A DNA stretch of 64,000 bases from an uncultured Desulfobacteraceae bacterium. Its GTDB lineage: Bacteria > Desulfobacterota > Desulfobacteria > Desulfobacterales > Desulfatirhabdiaceae. How positions within the stretch are numbered: position 1 is the stretch's first letter; every line of letters begins with the position of its first letter. The position numbers were made by a program, and so were the translations under genes. Positions 50,801-60,630 of this stretch are shown here, in pieces. A model generated the notes under the pieces. The model did not search any database and had not been told where the DNA came from. It was given only the letters and a program-made list of their open reading frames with translations. Location of the stretch: the NCBI GenBank assembly GCA_903953895.1, contig CAJBLH010000250.1, positions 1 to 64,000 on the forward strand, read 5' to 3'.

Positions 50801-53800
50801 CTACCTGACCGCCAGCCGCCGGCTCACTGGTTTTGCACTCTGTTCAAGCCATTTTGACGCCATCGCAAGCAGATCTTCTCTGGTAAATGGTTTGGTCAGA
50901 AAGTCATCCATTCCGGCCCCAAGGCAAAGCTCTTTATTCTCACGCAAGGCATGAGCTGTCATCGCTATAATTGGAACTCTGGGTATCGCCTCCCCGATGT
51001 TCCGATTTTTACGCTCTGATTCGAGTTCCCTGATGGCTTTCGTCGCCTGATATCCATCCATGACAGGCATTTGCACATCCATAAAGATCAGTTCATACGG
51101 GTTGCGCTTGAATGCGTCAACAGCCTGCTTGCCATCTTCAGCCAGATCGACCTGATAGCCTGCTTGCCCAAGGTGTCTTCTGGCTATTGCCTGGTTCGTG
51201 GGATAGTCTTCTGCCAGAAGAACACGCATCTGCGTTTCTTCTGCAATCGAGTGCCTGGTCACCAGATCGATTTCTCCGCGCATCGAAGATCTGAAAGCCC
51301 GCTCGATGATTCTGCGGAGATCCGTTTCTCTGAAGGGTTTTGACAGGTATCCCTTTATTCCGATGTCTCGACAGATTTTTCCATCGCCGGCATTGCCATA
51401 AGCCGTAATGACGATAATCGGGACTACGCTGAAGAATTCCACGCTTCTGATCTCTCGCGCAAGATCAAATCCATTGATATCGGGCATGTTGAGATCACTC
51501 AGAACGAGGTTGACCTGTTCGCCCGAGGCAATGGATTTCTTGAGAATGGTAAGTGCTTCTTTTGCACTTGCCGCTTCGACAGGAATGAATCCCCATGAGC
51601 TTACATATTCGACGATCACTTGACGGCTGATTTCGATGTCAGCGACAACAAGCACCCTTACATTGAGGGGCAATTCTTCTCTTTTGCGGAAAATAATCTC
51701 ACTTTGTTTAGAAAAAACAACTGTAAACCAGAAAGTGGCGCCCTTTCCTTCCTTGCTGTCAACGCCTATACTTCCTCCCATCAGTTCAACCAGTTGCTTT
51801 GATATGGTGGTGCCAAGTCCTGTTCCCCCATATTTTCGAGTGGTCGAGCCATCCGCCTGTGTGAAGCTTTCAAAAACGATTGCCTGCTTTTCTTTAGAGA
51901 TTCCGATGCCTGTATCTTTTACGAGAAATCGCAACTCGATCTTGTTCCCCATATCTCGTAACAGCTCTGTCTTAACGTAAATACCGCCCTCATGCGTAAA
52001 TTTAAAGGCATTGTCTATCAGATTCTTCAGTATCTGCCTGAGGCGGCCGGGGTCTCCTACAAGCCGGGTCGGTATTTCCGGGGAGATAAAGAATATCAAT
52101 TCAAGCTCTTTGTTTATCGTCCGGTATGAAAAGCTCTCTGTCAGGTCTTCAAAAAGTGTTCTCAAGTCAAAGGGAATCTGCTCAACCTCAAGTTTTCCAG
52201 CCTCAATTTTGGAGAAATCAAGGATTTCATTGATGATCCTAAGCAGTGAGTTGGCCTCCTTGGTGATCGTTCCGACAAACAGTTTCTGATCCGCATCGAG
52301 TTCTGTTTTAAGGCAAACTTCCGCCATTCCCAGGATGCCGTTCAGCGGCGTCCGGATTTCGTGACTCATGTTGGCAAGAAACTGACTTTTAGCTTTGTTT
52401 GCAAATTCAGCTTTCCGCATGGATTCCACCAACTCACTTGTGCGCTCTGTTATCATCTCTTCCAGGAGTTCCCTGTGTTTCTCGATTTCAAGTTCTATTT
52501 TCTTTTTCTCTGAGACATCACGGGCAATACCACGGAAGCCGGCCGCCTTCCCCTCCGGGCTTGCAATAAGAGACACAGATACCTCGATATTCCTTCTGGC
52601 GCCATCCTTTCGAATAACGTCCAGTTCTAATCCCTGAGAAGGAGCCCTGGTTACATATACCTCGTTAAAAACCTGAAAAACTTTCTTTGGATTTTCAGGG
52701 TACATGTATGCCCTGTAGTTCATACCCAATAATTCTTCTCTGGGATAACCAAGGATATTGCAAATTGAACGATTGATGAATGTAAGGTTGCCTGCCAGAT
52801 CGACTTCAAAGTATCCATCTTCGATGCTCTCAAGGATGTTTCGATATTTTTCCTCTGATTCTCGAAGATTTTCCTCCACGCGCTTCCGGTCCGTGATATC
52901 ACGGGACACCGAGCTGATACCCACGGGCTTTTGTTCATTGTCACGTATAAATGACAGGTTATTCTCCAACCAAATGATGGAACCATCCTTTTTGTATTGC
53001 GCCAATTCCAGAATTTGATTTCTATCAGGATTCGCCGTACCGCTGGCCTCCAATTTCATCTCTTCTTCAAAGTACCTGACAGCTATCTCCAGGGATTCGG
53101 GCGTCAGGGTCTGTTCCAAGGTCTGCGCCATAACCTCTTCCGGAGTATATCCCCTCACGCGCGTGATGGAAGGGCTGACGTATGTAAAACGAAGATTCAT
53201 GTCCATGACCGATATGATATCCGCCATATTGTTTAACAGCCAACGGTACTTCTCTTCGCTCTGCCGCAACGCATCTTCCGCCTGCTTGCGTAAGGTAATG
53301 TCCCTGCCTACGCCCAGAATGGACAAGTGCTTACCGTTTTCGTCGCGGACTTGACTAAAGGTGTTTTCCGACCATAGCGTCGAACCGTCTTTATTGTAGA
53401 ACTCCAGTTCAAGTGGCGGTGCAAAATATGTTGGATCCGCCTGCGCCTTTGGCATTTCGATGGAGAAAAAAGCCATCGCCGACTGGAAAGATGCCGTCGT
53501 AAGCTGCTTATCCAGCGGAAGTTGCACAATCTCCTCAAATGTGTATCCCCGTATCTTCTCCACTGATGGACTGATGTATATCGGTTTTAAGTTCAGGTCC
53601 ATGAGCCATACCTGGTCCTGCACATTATTCGCCAGCAAACGATACAGCGCTTCGCTTTTATTGAGTGCCTGCTCCATCTTCTTGCGGTCTGTGATGTTTC
53701 GCGAACTTCCCTGCAGCCCTGTGATATTTCCATCGGTATCTCGGATAGCCCTCATCGACGACTCAGTCCAGATGGTGCCCCCGTCCTTCCGGTACATCTC

Positions 53801-55255
53801 AAGTTCCACGATGCGGTCGGCCCAGCGTTCGAGCATCGGCTTGGCGTTTTCCTCTTCAGCCATACTCAGGAGCAAGGACATGGAGGCAGGCGTGATCGTA
53901 TGTTCTATGGTAATGCGGTTGGCTTCCTCCGGGGAGTAACCACGAAGCTTCTTGACGGACGGACTGTGATAGGTCAGGACGCCATCCATGTTCCCCATCC
54001 AAATCGTGTCGGAAACATTTTCCGCAAGGAGCCGGTATTTCTCCTCGCTCTCATGAAGGGCTTTTTGTGAGAGTTCTTTCTCATGGAGAGTATTGTCCAA
54101 ATCAAGTTTGATGACGGCCAGAGCATCCAGTACCTGTTTCAATGGGTGTTCATCGTTCATACTGTCTAACGAGATTCCTGCCTGGTCCCAGTTAATGCCT
54201 CCGATCACCTGGAGCATCTCCTTGGCAAATCCTTTAAGCTGCTCCTCCGTGTAGGTTATGGCATCTGACTTCCTGATTTTCTTACCGGAATCTGATCTGG
54301 TTTCCTGAGTTCTTTCTCTTTCCGTGATCTCCAGGGCATCTTGAAAGTTCCTGGCAACCATTACTGGAATTGAAACAAACGGTCTGTTGATCGCAACCAA
54401 TGCTTTCATGAAATAGTTGAGCCCAAAAATCACCGACAACCGGCAGGGGGTTTTCTTGTTTAACTCCTTTAGCCCCTGCATATACATCAATCTGGCTTTC
54501 CAGGGGATACTTTCAAAATTTTCCCAGTTGATGATCCGATAATAGTAGCCTTTTTGCATCAAGCCGGACTCGCACAGAACCTTTTGGTGCAATTCAAAAT
54601 ACTTCTCAATATGAGATTCTCTTTGCTTTCCCCGCGCAATGGTGTAAAGGATGTCATCTCCGATCAGTTCAAAAGATATCCCATACTCTCCAATATCCAA
54701 CATCCACCCATCTTTTTTGAGCCTGGGATAGAACCTTGAACCCACATCGACGCCGCCCTGCAGTAACACACTCAAAGCATTTCGGACAGCCTCCCTGTAG
54801 TCTTTTGCTATACCGACAGGAAAAACAGATTTGTACAGTCTCAGACCTACCTGAAATATGCACCTTATCAGGAATGGAGCCCCAAACACCCAGAATCCCT
54901 GAATATTTCCCTTTGATTGTTCTTTCAATAAAAAATCTATCAAGACCATCCGCCCCCCTTTTGACGGGGTATCCGACAGCATCCGATAGTCTCTTAATTC
55001 GGCATATTTCCTGTCTGACAGGCCTGCCTCATTAATGATATCCTCTCTTTTTTCAAGAAGATATCTTGATCCTTTTTCGCTTAACCTGCCTTTCAGGGTT
55101 ATCAGAAGAATCGCCTTGCCAATGATGCTGTATGTTGCATAGTAATCATAATCTAATTGGATTTCCGTCCATGCAGGCTTGGTTATGATAGACAAACCTG
55201 AGACAGGGCAAACATGAGATTGGTCAGGGGGGAATGGCTGGCTGTCGTTTGGCAT
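50801..55255 (-). CDS. Large hybrid histidine kinase with duplicated novel N-terminal domain and four PAS domains
   Basis: A 1484-residue soluble hybrid kinase. Residues 32-165 and 185-310 are two divergent copies of an unrecognised domain (shared pattern: Asp-Tyr strand, a GK/GD-ILLxT-like strand, a charged helix, a Lys-rich helix-strand and a GxxxF helix). Four PAS domains start near 405, 535, 668 and 800 (each EKYRLL/LYRLLANN-like; SPSVKKLRGYSPEE). Then come HisKA ([20 protein letters not shown], His at about 966), HATPase (GGTGLGTTISKQLVELMGG), REC1 (about 1200-1320; acidic pocket VADIE lacks one Asp) and REC2 (about 1342-1468; VLLAEDYPTNQ, FMDVQMPVMDG). No membrane helix or Hpt is seen. 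AGAGGGA precedes the start. Confidence 0.9.
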   Translation of the reverse strand: MPNDSQPFPPDQSHVCPVSGLSIITKPAWTEIQLDYDYYATYSIIGKAILLITLKGRLSEKGSRYLLEKREDIINEAGLSDRKYAELRDYRMLSDTPSKGGRMVLIDFLLKEQSKGNIQGFWVFGAPFLIRCIFQVGLRLYKSVFPVGIAKDYREAVRNALSVLLQGGVDVGSRFYPRLKKDGWMLDIGEYGISFELIGDDILYTIARGKQRESHIEKYFELHQKVLCESGLMQKGYYYRIINWENFESIPWKARLMYMQGLKELNKKTPCRLSVIFGLNYFMKALVAINRPFVSIPVMVARNFQDALEITERERTQETRSDSGKKIRKSDAITYTEEQLKGFAKEMLQVIGGINWDQAGISLDSMNDEHPLKQVLDALAVIKLDLDNTLHEKELSQKALHESEEKYRLLAENVSDTIWMGNMDGVLTYHSPSVKKLRGYSPEEANRITIEHTITPASMSLLLSMAEEENAKPMLERWADRIVELEMYRKDGGTIWTESSMRAIRDTDGNITGLQGSSRNITDRKKMEQALNKSEALYRLLANNVQDQVWLMDLNLKPIYISPSVEKIRGYTFEEIVQLPLDKQLTTASFQSAMAFFSIEMPKAQADPTYFAPPLELEFYNKDGSTLWSENTFSQVRDENGKHLSILGVGRDITLRKQAEDALRQSEEKYRWLLNNMADIISVMDMNLRFTYVSPSITRVRGYTPEEVMAQTLEQTLTPESLEIAVRYFEEEMKLEASGTANPDRNQILELAQYKKDGSIIWLENNLSFIRDNEQKPVGISSVSRDITDRKRVEENLRESEEKYRNILESIEDGYFEVDLAGNLTFINRSICNILGYPREELLGMNYRAYMYPENPKKVFQVFNEVYVTRAPSQGLELDVIRKDGARRNIEVSVSLIASPEGKAAGFRGIARDVSEKKKIELEIEKHRELLEEMITERTSELVESMRKAEFANKAKSQFLANMSHEIRTPLNGILGMAEVCLKTELDADQKLFVGTITKEANSLLRIINEILDFSKIEAGKLEVEQIPFDLRTLFEDLTESFSYRTINKELELIFFISPEIPTRLVGDPGRLRQILKNLIDNAFKFTHEGGIYVKTELLRDMGNKIELRFLVKDTGIGISKEKQAIVFESFTQADGSTTRKYGGTGLGTTISKQLVELMGGSIGVDSKEGKGATFWFTVVFSKQSEIIFRKREELPLNVRVLVVADIEISRQVIVEYVSSWGFIPVEAASAKEALTILKKSIASGEQVNLVLSDLNMPDINGFDLAREIRSVEFFSVVPIIVITAYGNAGDGKICRDIGIKGYLSKPFRETDLRRIIERAFRSSMRGEIDLVTRHSIAEETQMRVLLAEDYPTNQAIARRHLGQAGYQVDLAEDGKQAVDAFKRNPYELIFMDVQMPVMDGYQATKAIRELESERKNRNIGEAIPRVPIIAMTAHALRENKELCLGAGMDDFLTKPFTREDLLAMASKWLEQSAKPVSRRLAVR

Positions 55256-55328
55256 GAAATCCCTCTTATAAAAGTCAGGGTACAGATATCAAGAGGCAGG
55301 TCTGCTACACCCACCTGCCCCTTTCTCC

Positions 55329-56573
55329 CTATTCTTGCGTAGGTACCGGCAGTTTTATGGTGGCCGTGGTGCCCAAGCCCGCTGTGCTTTCAAGCTGAAT
55401 CATGCCGCCGTAGCGTTTGATGATTCTTTCTGTCAGCGACAGCCCGACACCCGTTCCGGAGCCGACCGGTTTGGTGGTGAAAAACGGATTGAACGCCTGC
55501 CGCAGCACTTCCGACGACATCCCATGGCCGTTGTCAACTATCCGAATGACAATCAGATTATCTTTACAATGACATTCAGTGGTTATTGTTATCGTGCCGT
55601 CGTTATCCAGGGCGTCGAGGGCATTTTTCAGCAGTTGCAGCAGACACTGGTTAATCTCATACGGGGCACACTCGATCAAAGGAATTTTCTGGAACTGTGT
55701 AACGATTTCGATCTTTTTCTCCTTCTGTTTGACCACAAACTTCAGAAGCTCAGTGATGTTTTTATTGATGTCGATTTTAGTAAGCGGCTCCATGTCGATC
55801 CCGGAAAATCGCTTCAGACTGTTCACGATATCCATGATACGCATCATGCCCCTGCCGGCCCGATCGAATTTTTCATCCATGGAATCGACAACACGGTACA
55901 AGCCGGTCGACGCAACATGTTCCAGGTATCCCAGTACAAGTGGATCTTTTGCCGGCTTGTCCTCCCAGTACATCAGGGCCTCACGCATCTTACCTACGTT
56001 TTTATGCAATGCGCCAAGCGTACTTTTGAGAAAGCCCAGGGGATTGTTGATTTCATGGGCGATGCCGGCGGCCAGGGTGCCGATGCCGGCAACACGGTCC
56101 ATCTCTATGAGCTGAAGATCCTTTTCCCGCAACTGCTCGGTCTTTTCCTTGATTTCATCTACCTGCCGCTCCAGCGTGATATTCTTCTCCCGCAGATCCT
56201 CCTGCATTTTCTTGATGGATAGATGAGCCTGTACCCGCGCTTTCACCTCGGCCTTATGAAAGGGCTTGGTAATGTAGTCAACTGCACCCAGATTGATACC
56301 ACGGGTTTTGTCCTCGACTTCCGTATTGGCGGAAAGAAATATCACGGGGATATCTTTTGTCTGCGAAGCGGCTTTAAGCCGGGTGCATACCTCGAAACCG
56401 TCAATGCCCGGCATCAGGATATCGAGCAAAATCAGATCCGGAGGATTATCCGACAGTGCAGCCTTCAGCGCGTCTTCACCGTTTTCCACAGTCGTGCATT
56501 CATATAAACTTGCCAGAAGATTCTGCAGTGTCATTCGGCTGACAAACTCATCATCGACAATCAATATTTTCAC
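55329..56573 (-). CDS. Receiver-histidine kinase hybrid
   Basis: A 414-residue protein with a receiver (about 1-120; ILIVDDEFVSRMTLQ, DLILLDILMPGIDG, YITKPFHKAEV), a coiled coil, a kinase dimerisation helix (GIGTLAAGIAHEINNPLGFL, His at about 174) and an ATPase domain (VDNGHGMSSEVLRQAFNPFF, GTGVGLSLTERIIKRYGG). Its ATG overlaps the stop of the 1317-residue kinase (ATGA), so it should be made with it and may take phosphate from its Hpt domain. Confidence 0.9.
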   Translation of the reverse strand: MKILIVDDEFVSRMTLQNLLASLYECTTVENGEDALKAALSDNPPDLILLDILMPGIDGFEVCTRLKAASQTKDIPVIFLSANTEVEDKTRGINLGAVDYITKPFHKAEVKARVQAHLSIKKMQEDLREKNITLERQVDEIKEKTEQLREKDLQLIEMDRVAGIGTLAAGIAHEINNPLGFLKSTLGALHKNVGKMREALMYWEDKPAKDPLVLGYLEHVASTGLYRVVDSMDEKFDRAGRGMMRIMDIVNSLKRFSGIDMEPLTKIDINKNITELLKFVVKQKEKKIEIVTQFQKIPLIECAPYEINQCLLQLLKNALDALDNDGTITITTECHCKDNLIVIRIVDNGHGMSSEVLRQAFNPFFTTKPVGSGTGVGLSLTERIIKRYGGMIQLESTAGLGTTATIKLPVPTQE

Positions 56574-59500
56574 AATCTCTCCCCAATCACAAAACTGATA
56601 AATTCAGCCAGCCGCTGAAGTTCGTGTTCGAGCCTGGTCAGAACCTCGGCGCCTACAGACAGATTGCCGGACTTGCCGATCGTTTCGAGCTCCAGAGCAA
56701 CCCCTGAAACCGCAACAGCGGTCAGCAATCCTGCGCCTCCTTTCATGGCATGAGCCTCTTTCATCACGGTCTCAGTATTTCCGTTTGCCAAGGATTGCCG
56801 AATGGTTTCAACCTGTTGATTGGCTTTCTTCAAAAATCCACTGACAAGTTCCATCAAAAAATCCTGATTTCCATCATACTCATCGAGCGCCCGGTCGTAA
56901 TCCATCGGGGCGGCCCTTTCGGGTGGATGATCACCAATCGGCGATTGCGTCATGTCAGGCATCGGGTAGACGGGCCATTTCCCGGTCCATGTCTCCACCA
57001 TGGCAAGAACATCCATTTTATGGGCAGGCTTGGCGATATAATCGTCCATTCCCCTTGCCAGACAAAGCTCGCGATAGCCTTTCATGGCATGGGCGGTCAT
57101 GGCGATAATCGGCACATGGACGGTATTACCAGGGATCGATATTTTCATTTCATGCGCCCGGATATCCGCCGTTGCCTCAAAACCGTCCATTTCCGGCATT
57201 TGCACATCCATAAAAATAAGGTCATACTGTTTGAGCTTGGCCGCCACCAGCGCTTCCCGTCCGTCGGAAGCCACGTCAACACGGTAGCCTGCACTCTGCA
57301 GGTACTGCATGACCGCCTTCTGACTGGAGGGATAGTCTTCGGCCAAAAGAATCTGTACCTTTCTCCGGTTGTCCTCGGATAGGGTGTAGCGGGTAATTGT
57401 CTGCGGGACTGCCTGAGCCTCCGTACAGTTACCCAGAACGGTCACACAGACATCATACAGTTCATTGCGCCGCACCGGTTTGGTCAAGTACCCGCGAATC
57501 CCCAGCTTTTTACAGTCCAATCCGTCTCCGCGCCGGCCGCCTGCAGTGAGGATAACAATCGGAATATCCATTAATTCCGGTGTGCTTCTGATTTTATGGG
57601 ATGCCTTGAACCCATCCATATCCGGAATTTGCATATCCATCAACACCAGGTCGAAGGGCGCTGCCGATAGAACGGCTTCTTTGAGTTTGCCCAATGCCTC
57701 CCACCCGCCAACGGCTTCTGCCGTTCGGCACCCCCAACTCTTAAAATATTCTGTCAGATCATGCAAGCTGGTTCGGTTGTTATCCACCACCAGCACCCGC
57801 TTACCGTCCATGTCCGCCGCCTTACAAAGCGCCAGGGGGGCCTTGGGTGTAAGCTGTTTTTCAAAAACCGCCGTAAAATAAAATGTGCTGCCCTGCCCAG
57901 GCTGGCTCTTGAGGTCGATTTCACCGCCCATCATCTCCACCAGTTGTTTGGCGATGCTGGTGCCAAGGCCGGTCCCGCCGTATTTGCGGGTGGTTGAACT
58001 GTCGGCCTGGGTAAATGTCTCGAAAATGATCGACTGCTTGTCTTCCGGTATGCCGATGCCGGTATCCTTGACCGCAAAGCGAATCCGGACACTTTCACCA
58101 GTCTCTTCCGCCAGATCGGCCGAGATGGCGATCTCCCCCTTGTGGGTAAACTTCAGAGCATTTTCTGTCAGATTGCGCAGAATCTGCTTCAGACGCCCCG
58201 GGTCTCCGATCAGGTCAGGCTGGAGCTTGGGCGAGACAAAACAGCTTATATCCAGGCCCTTCTGATGCGCCCGTGCGGCAAGGCTGACTGCCACATCCTC
58301 AATCGTAACGCGCAGGTCGAAGGGGATTCTATCAAAGTCAAGCTTGCCCGCCTCGATTTTTGAAAAATCGAGAATATCGCTGATAATCCCATGCAGGGCC
58401 TTTACCTCTGCGGTAATGGTATGAAGAATGTCCCGCTGGTTATCATCGAGGGCCGTGTCGACGATCACCTCCGTCATGCCGATAATGCCATTCAGCGGCG
58501 TTCTGATTTCATGGCTCATGTTGGCCAGAAACTCGCTTTTGGCTCGGCTGGCCTGCTCGGCAGACTCTTTGGCTTTGGTCAGCTCGGCCTCTGCGTGCAG
58601 TTGCTCGGTGATATCCCGGATGATACCAAATGATGCCGTATAGACTCCCTGGTCATTGGCCAGAAAAACCAGGCTTTGAACAACCGGGATAACCTTTTCT
58701 TCCTTGTTACGGAAATAAGTCATCCAGTTGCTGCCACGGCCCTCGCTCATGAAGCGGTTGATGACCTCGGCCTGACCGGTTATGAATGTTTCATCGATGA
58801 CAACACCCTCACCGCCGGGCATTTCATAAGCTCCGGCTGTGTTGACGGAAAAAAAAGTGACATGTTTGCCAAGCACATCTTCGAGTTCATAGCCCAGCAT
58901 ACGGAGAAATGCCTGGTTTACTCGGGTAAGGTATCCGTTGCCATCAGACACGATGATGGGATCTATTGAGGTTTCAATAAGATTATCCAACTGGCGGTCG
59001 GTTTCAAGCAGCTCGGCTGCAAACCGTTCGCGTTCGCGTGTCTCGCTTTGCAGCGTACGGTGCGCAATCTCGAGTTCGGCATACTGCTGCCTGATTTTTT
59101 CCTCTGTGTGCTTGCGCTCCGTGATATCCCGGATACTTCCCTCTTCACCGTTAAAACGCCCCTGCGGATCTCTACAGACATGGCAACATATCGAAACGGG
59201 TAACAAACTGCCATTTTTGTCTATCAGCATTATCTCGAAATCATAAACCGACCCTTGATCAGCAAGCATGGCTACCAACCGCTCGTACTCGACAGTATCC
59301 CGATACATACGGGTCACATGCTTTCCGATCAACTCATCTGCAGCCCAGCCCAATAAATTTTGGATCGACGGCGACAGGTCGGTAATGATGCCGCCGGCAT
59401 CGATGCGGTAATAAACATCCATAAACGACTCAAAAATATTCCGATAGCGTTCTTCACTGATCTGCAGCGCCTGTTCTGCATGCGCGCTCCGGGCGACGTC

Positions 59501-60523
59501 GCGGGCGAGCTTTTCGAGCATGTCGTTGACGCCGGCGCCGATCGCCGCAATTTCATCCCTGCCGCCAAGCATAATACGGTCGGAGAGCTTTTCGGTCGAT
59601 TGAATTCCCCTGATAAAGACAAACAGCCGAGACAGCCGAGACAGGATGATCCGCTCGGTAAACAAAAACATGATCACACCGGTGAGCAGCGTCACCACAA
59701 AAAAAACTCCCATAAAATACTGCAGACTTTGCAGGTATTGCTTATACAGCACCCGTGGCAACCGAACGCTCAGCACCGCGCAGGGCTTTCCGGTAATATC
59801 TATGAGCAGCGTTCGGCCTGTGATTTGATGGGAACTGTCAACCTGCACAGAAATGTATTCGGGATACAACGTCCCCGGGCCGAGGGAGGACGCAGCGATA
59901 TAGTCGATTGTGATCGATAAATGGATCTCCTTGGCCATTGCCTCGATATGTGTTGGACTGAGATATTTGCCGACGATGAAAGCACCGGCCACAGGGCCCT
60001 TGTAATCACTGGCCAGAATGGGGCGTGACGTAATCAGAACAAGGCATTCGGGAACAGCGACAATACCATTTACCGCGCTATCGACGCCGGTGTGTCTGAC
60101 AAGCGCATCGGTTGAGGCAATGGTATTTAAAAGGCTTTCAAGAACCGGGGCTTCATCGTCATAACTGAACGTCAGTCCTTGCGAATAGAAGATGGCGCCG
60201 GAGATATCGGCAAACACGACGAAGCTTTTCCTTTGTTTGAGAAGTTCGCCGTGGGACATGTTCTGCTCTACAAACTCCAGGGAGTGTGTCTTGGCAAATG
60301 CATACGTTTCATCCCAGGCGGACCAGTCTACGGTAAACGTGTCGATCCTGGCGATTTCATCGAACAGCGCTTCTCGCGCACGGATGACATCATCGCGCAC
60401 CAATTGCTGTTCGATCATTTCAGAACGCTGCCTCAAGATGTGATCGGCCAGAAAAAAGAAGACTCCCACCAGAAAGCACATGGCCGCACTGAAGATAAAA
60501 ACCGTCTTAGCGCGAATCGTCAT
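56570..60523 (-). CDS. CHASE4-type membrane hybrid kinase with two receivers and Hpt
   Basis: A 1317-residue kinase. TM1 is at about 8-28, a CHASE4-like periplasmic domain at about 40-265 ([20 protein letters not shown] is the hallmark), TM2 at about 270-292, and HAMP to about 350. PAS domains follow near 359 and 508, then HisKA ([20 protein letters not shown], His at about 672), HATPase ([20 protein letters not shown]), REC1 (910-1028; pocket reads VVDNNR, one Asp replaced by Asn, phosphoacceptor [11 protein letters not shown] kept), REC2 (1053-1175; [21 protein letters not shown]) and Hpt (1214-1311; [13 protein letters not shown]). It is a paralogue of the 982-residue kinase upstream and feeds the coupled receiver-kinase gene downstream. 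Confidence 0.92.
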   Translation of the reverse strand: MTIRAKTVFIFSAAMCFLVGVFFFLADHILRQRSEMIEQQLVRDDVIRAREALFDEIARIDTFTVDWSAWDETYAFAKTHSLEFVEQNMSHGELLKQRKSFVVFADISGAIFYSQGLTFSYDDEAPVLESLLNTIASTDALVRHTGVDSAVNGIVAVPECLVLITSRPILASDYKGPVAGAFIVGKYLSPTHIEAMAKEIHLSITIDYIAASSLGPGTLYPEYISVQVDSSHQITGRTLLIDITGKPCAVLSVRLPRVLYKQYLQSLQYFMGVFFVVTLLTGVIMFLFTERIILSRLSRLFVFIRGIQSTEKLSDRIMLGGRDEIAAIGAGVNDMLEKLARDVARSAHAEQALQISEERYRNIFESFMDVYYRIDAGGIITDLSPSIQNLLGWAADELIGKHVTRMYRDTVEYERLVAMLADQGSVYDFEIMLIDKNGSLLPVSICCHVCRDPQGRFNGEEGSIRDITERKHTEEKIRQQYAELEIAHRTLQSETRERERFAAELLETDRQLDNLIETSIDPIIVSDGNGYLTRVNQAFLRMLGYELEDVLGKHVTFFSVNTAGAYEMPGGEGVVIDETFITGQAEVINRFMSEGRGSNWMTYFRNKEEKVIPVVQSLVFLANDQGVYTASFGIIRDITEQLHAEAELTKAKESAEQASRAKSEFLANMSHEIRTPLNGIIGMTEVIVDTALDDNQRDILHTITAEVKALHGIISDILDFSKIEAGKLDFDRIPFDLRVTIEDVAVSLAARAHQKGLDISCFVSPKLQPDLIGDPGRLKQILRNLTENALKFTHKGEIAISADLAEETGESVRIRFAVKDTGIGIPEDKQSIIFETFTQADSSTTRKYGGTGLGTSIAKQLVEMMGGEIDLKSQPGQGSTFYFTAVFEKQLTPKAPLALCKAADMDGKRVLVVDNNRTSLHDLTEYFKSWGCRTAEAVGGWEALGKLKEAVLSAAPFDLVLMDMQIPDMDGFKASHKIRSTPELMDIPIVILTAGGRRGDGLDCKKLGIRGYLTKPVRRNELYDVCVTVLGNCTEAQAVPQTITRYTLSEDNRRKVQILLAEDYPSSQKAVMQYLQSAGYRVDVASDGREALVAAKLKQYDLIFMDVQMPEMDGFEATADIRAHEMKISIPGNTVHVPIIAMTAHAMKGYRELCLARGMDDYIAKPAHKMDVLAMVETWTGKWPVYPMPDMTQSPIGDHPPERAAPMDYDRALDEYDGNQDFLMELVSGFLKKANQQVETIRQSLANGNTETVMKEAHAMKGGAGLLTAVAVSGVALELETIGKSGNLSVGAEVLTRLEHELQRLAEFISFVIGERL
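57058..57193 (-). repeat. 136-bp segment identical to 61113-61248
   Basis: Within the REC2 coding part, 136 bases match the paralogous kinase gene without a difference, while flanking bases differ regularly. This suggests recent duplication or gene conversion. Confidence 0.8.
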
Positions 60524-60630
60524 GGTTTACCTGCCCTCCCGACTTGTTGCCTGTTGTCGATTGATGCCTGTCATATCCCGATGTGCCCCCCCCCTGTTCC
60601 ACACATACTGTCTGCAGGGTATCTGCGCCA

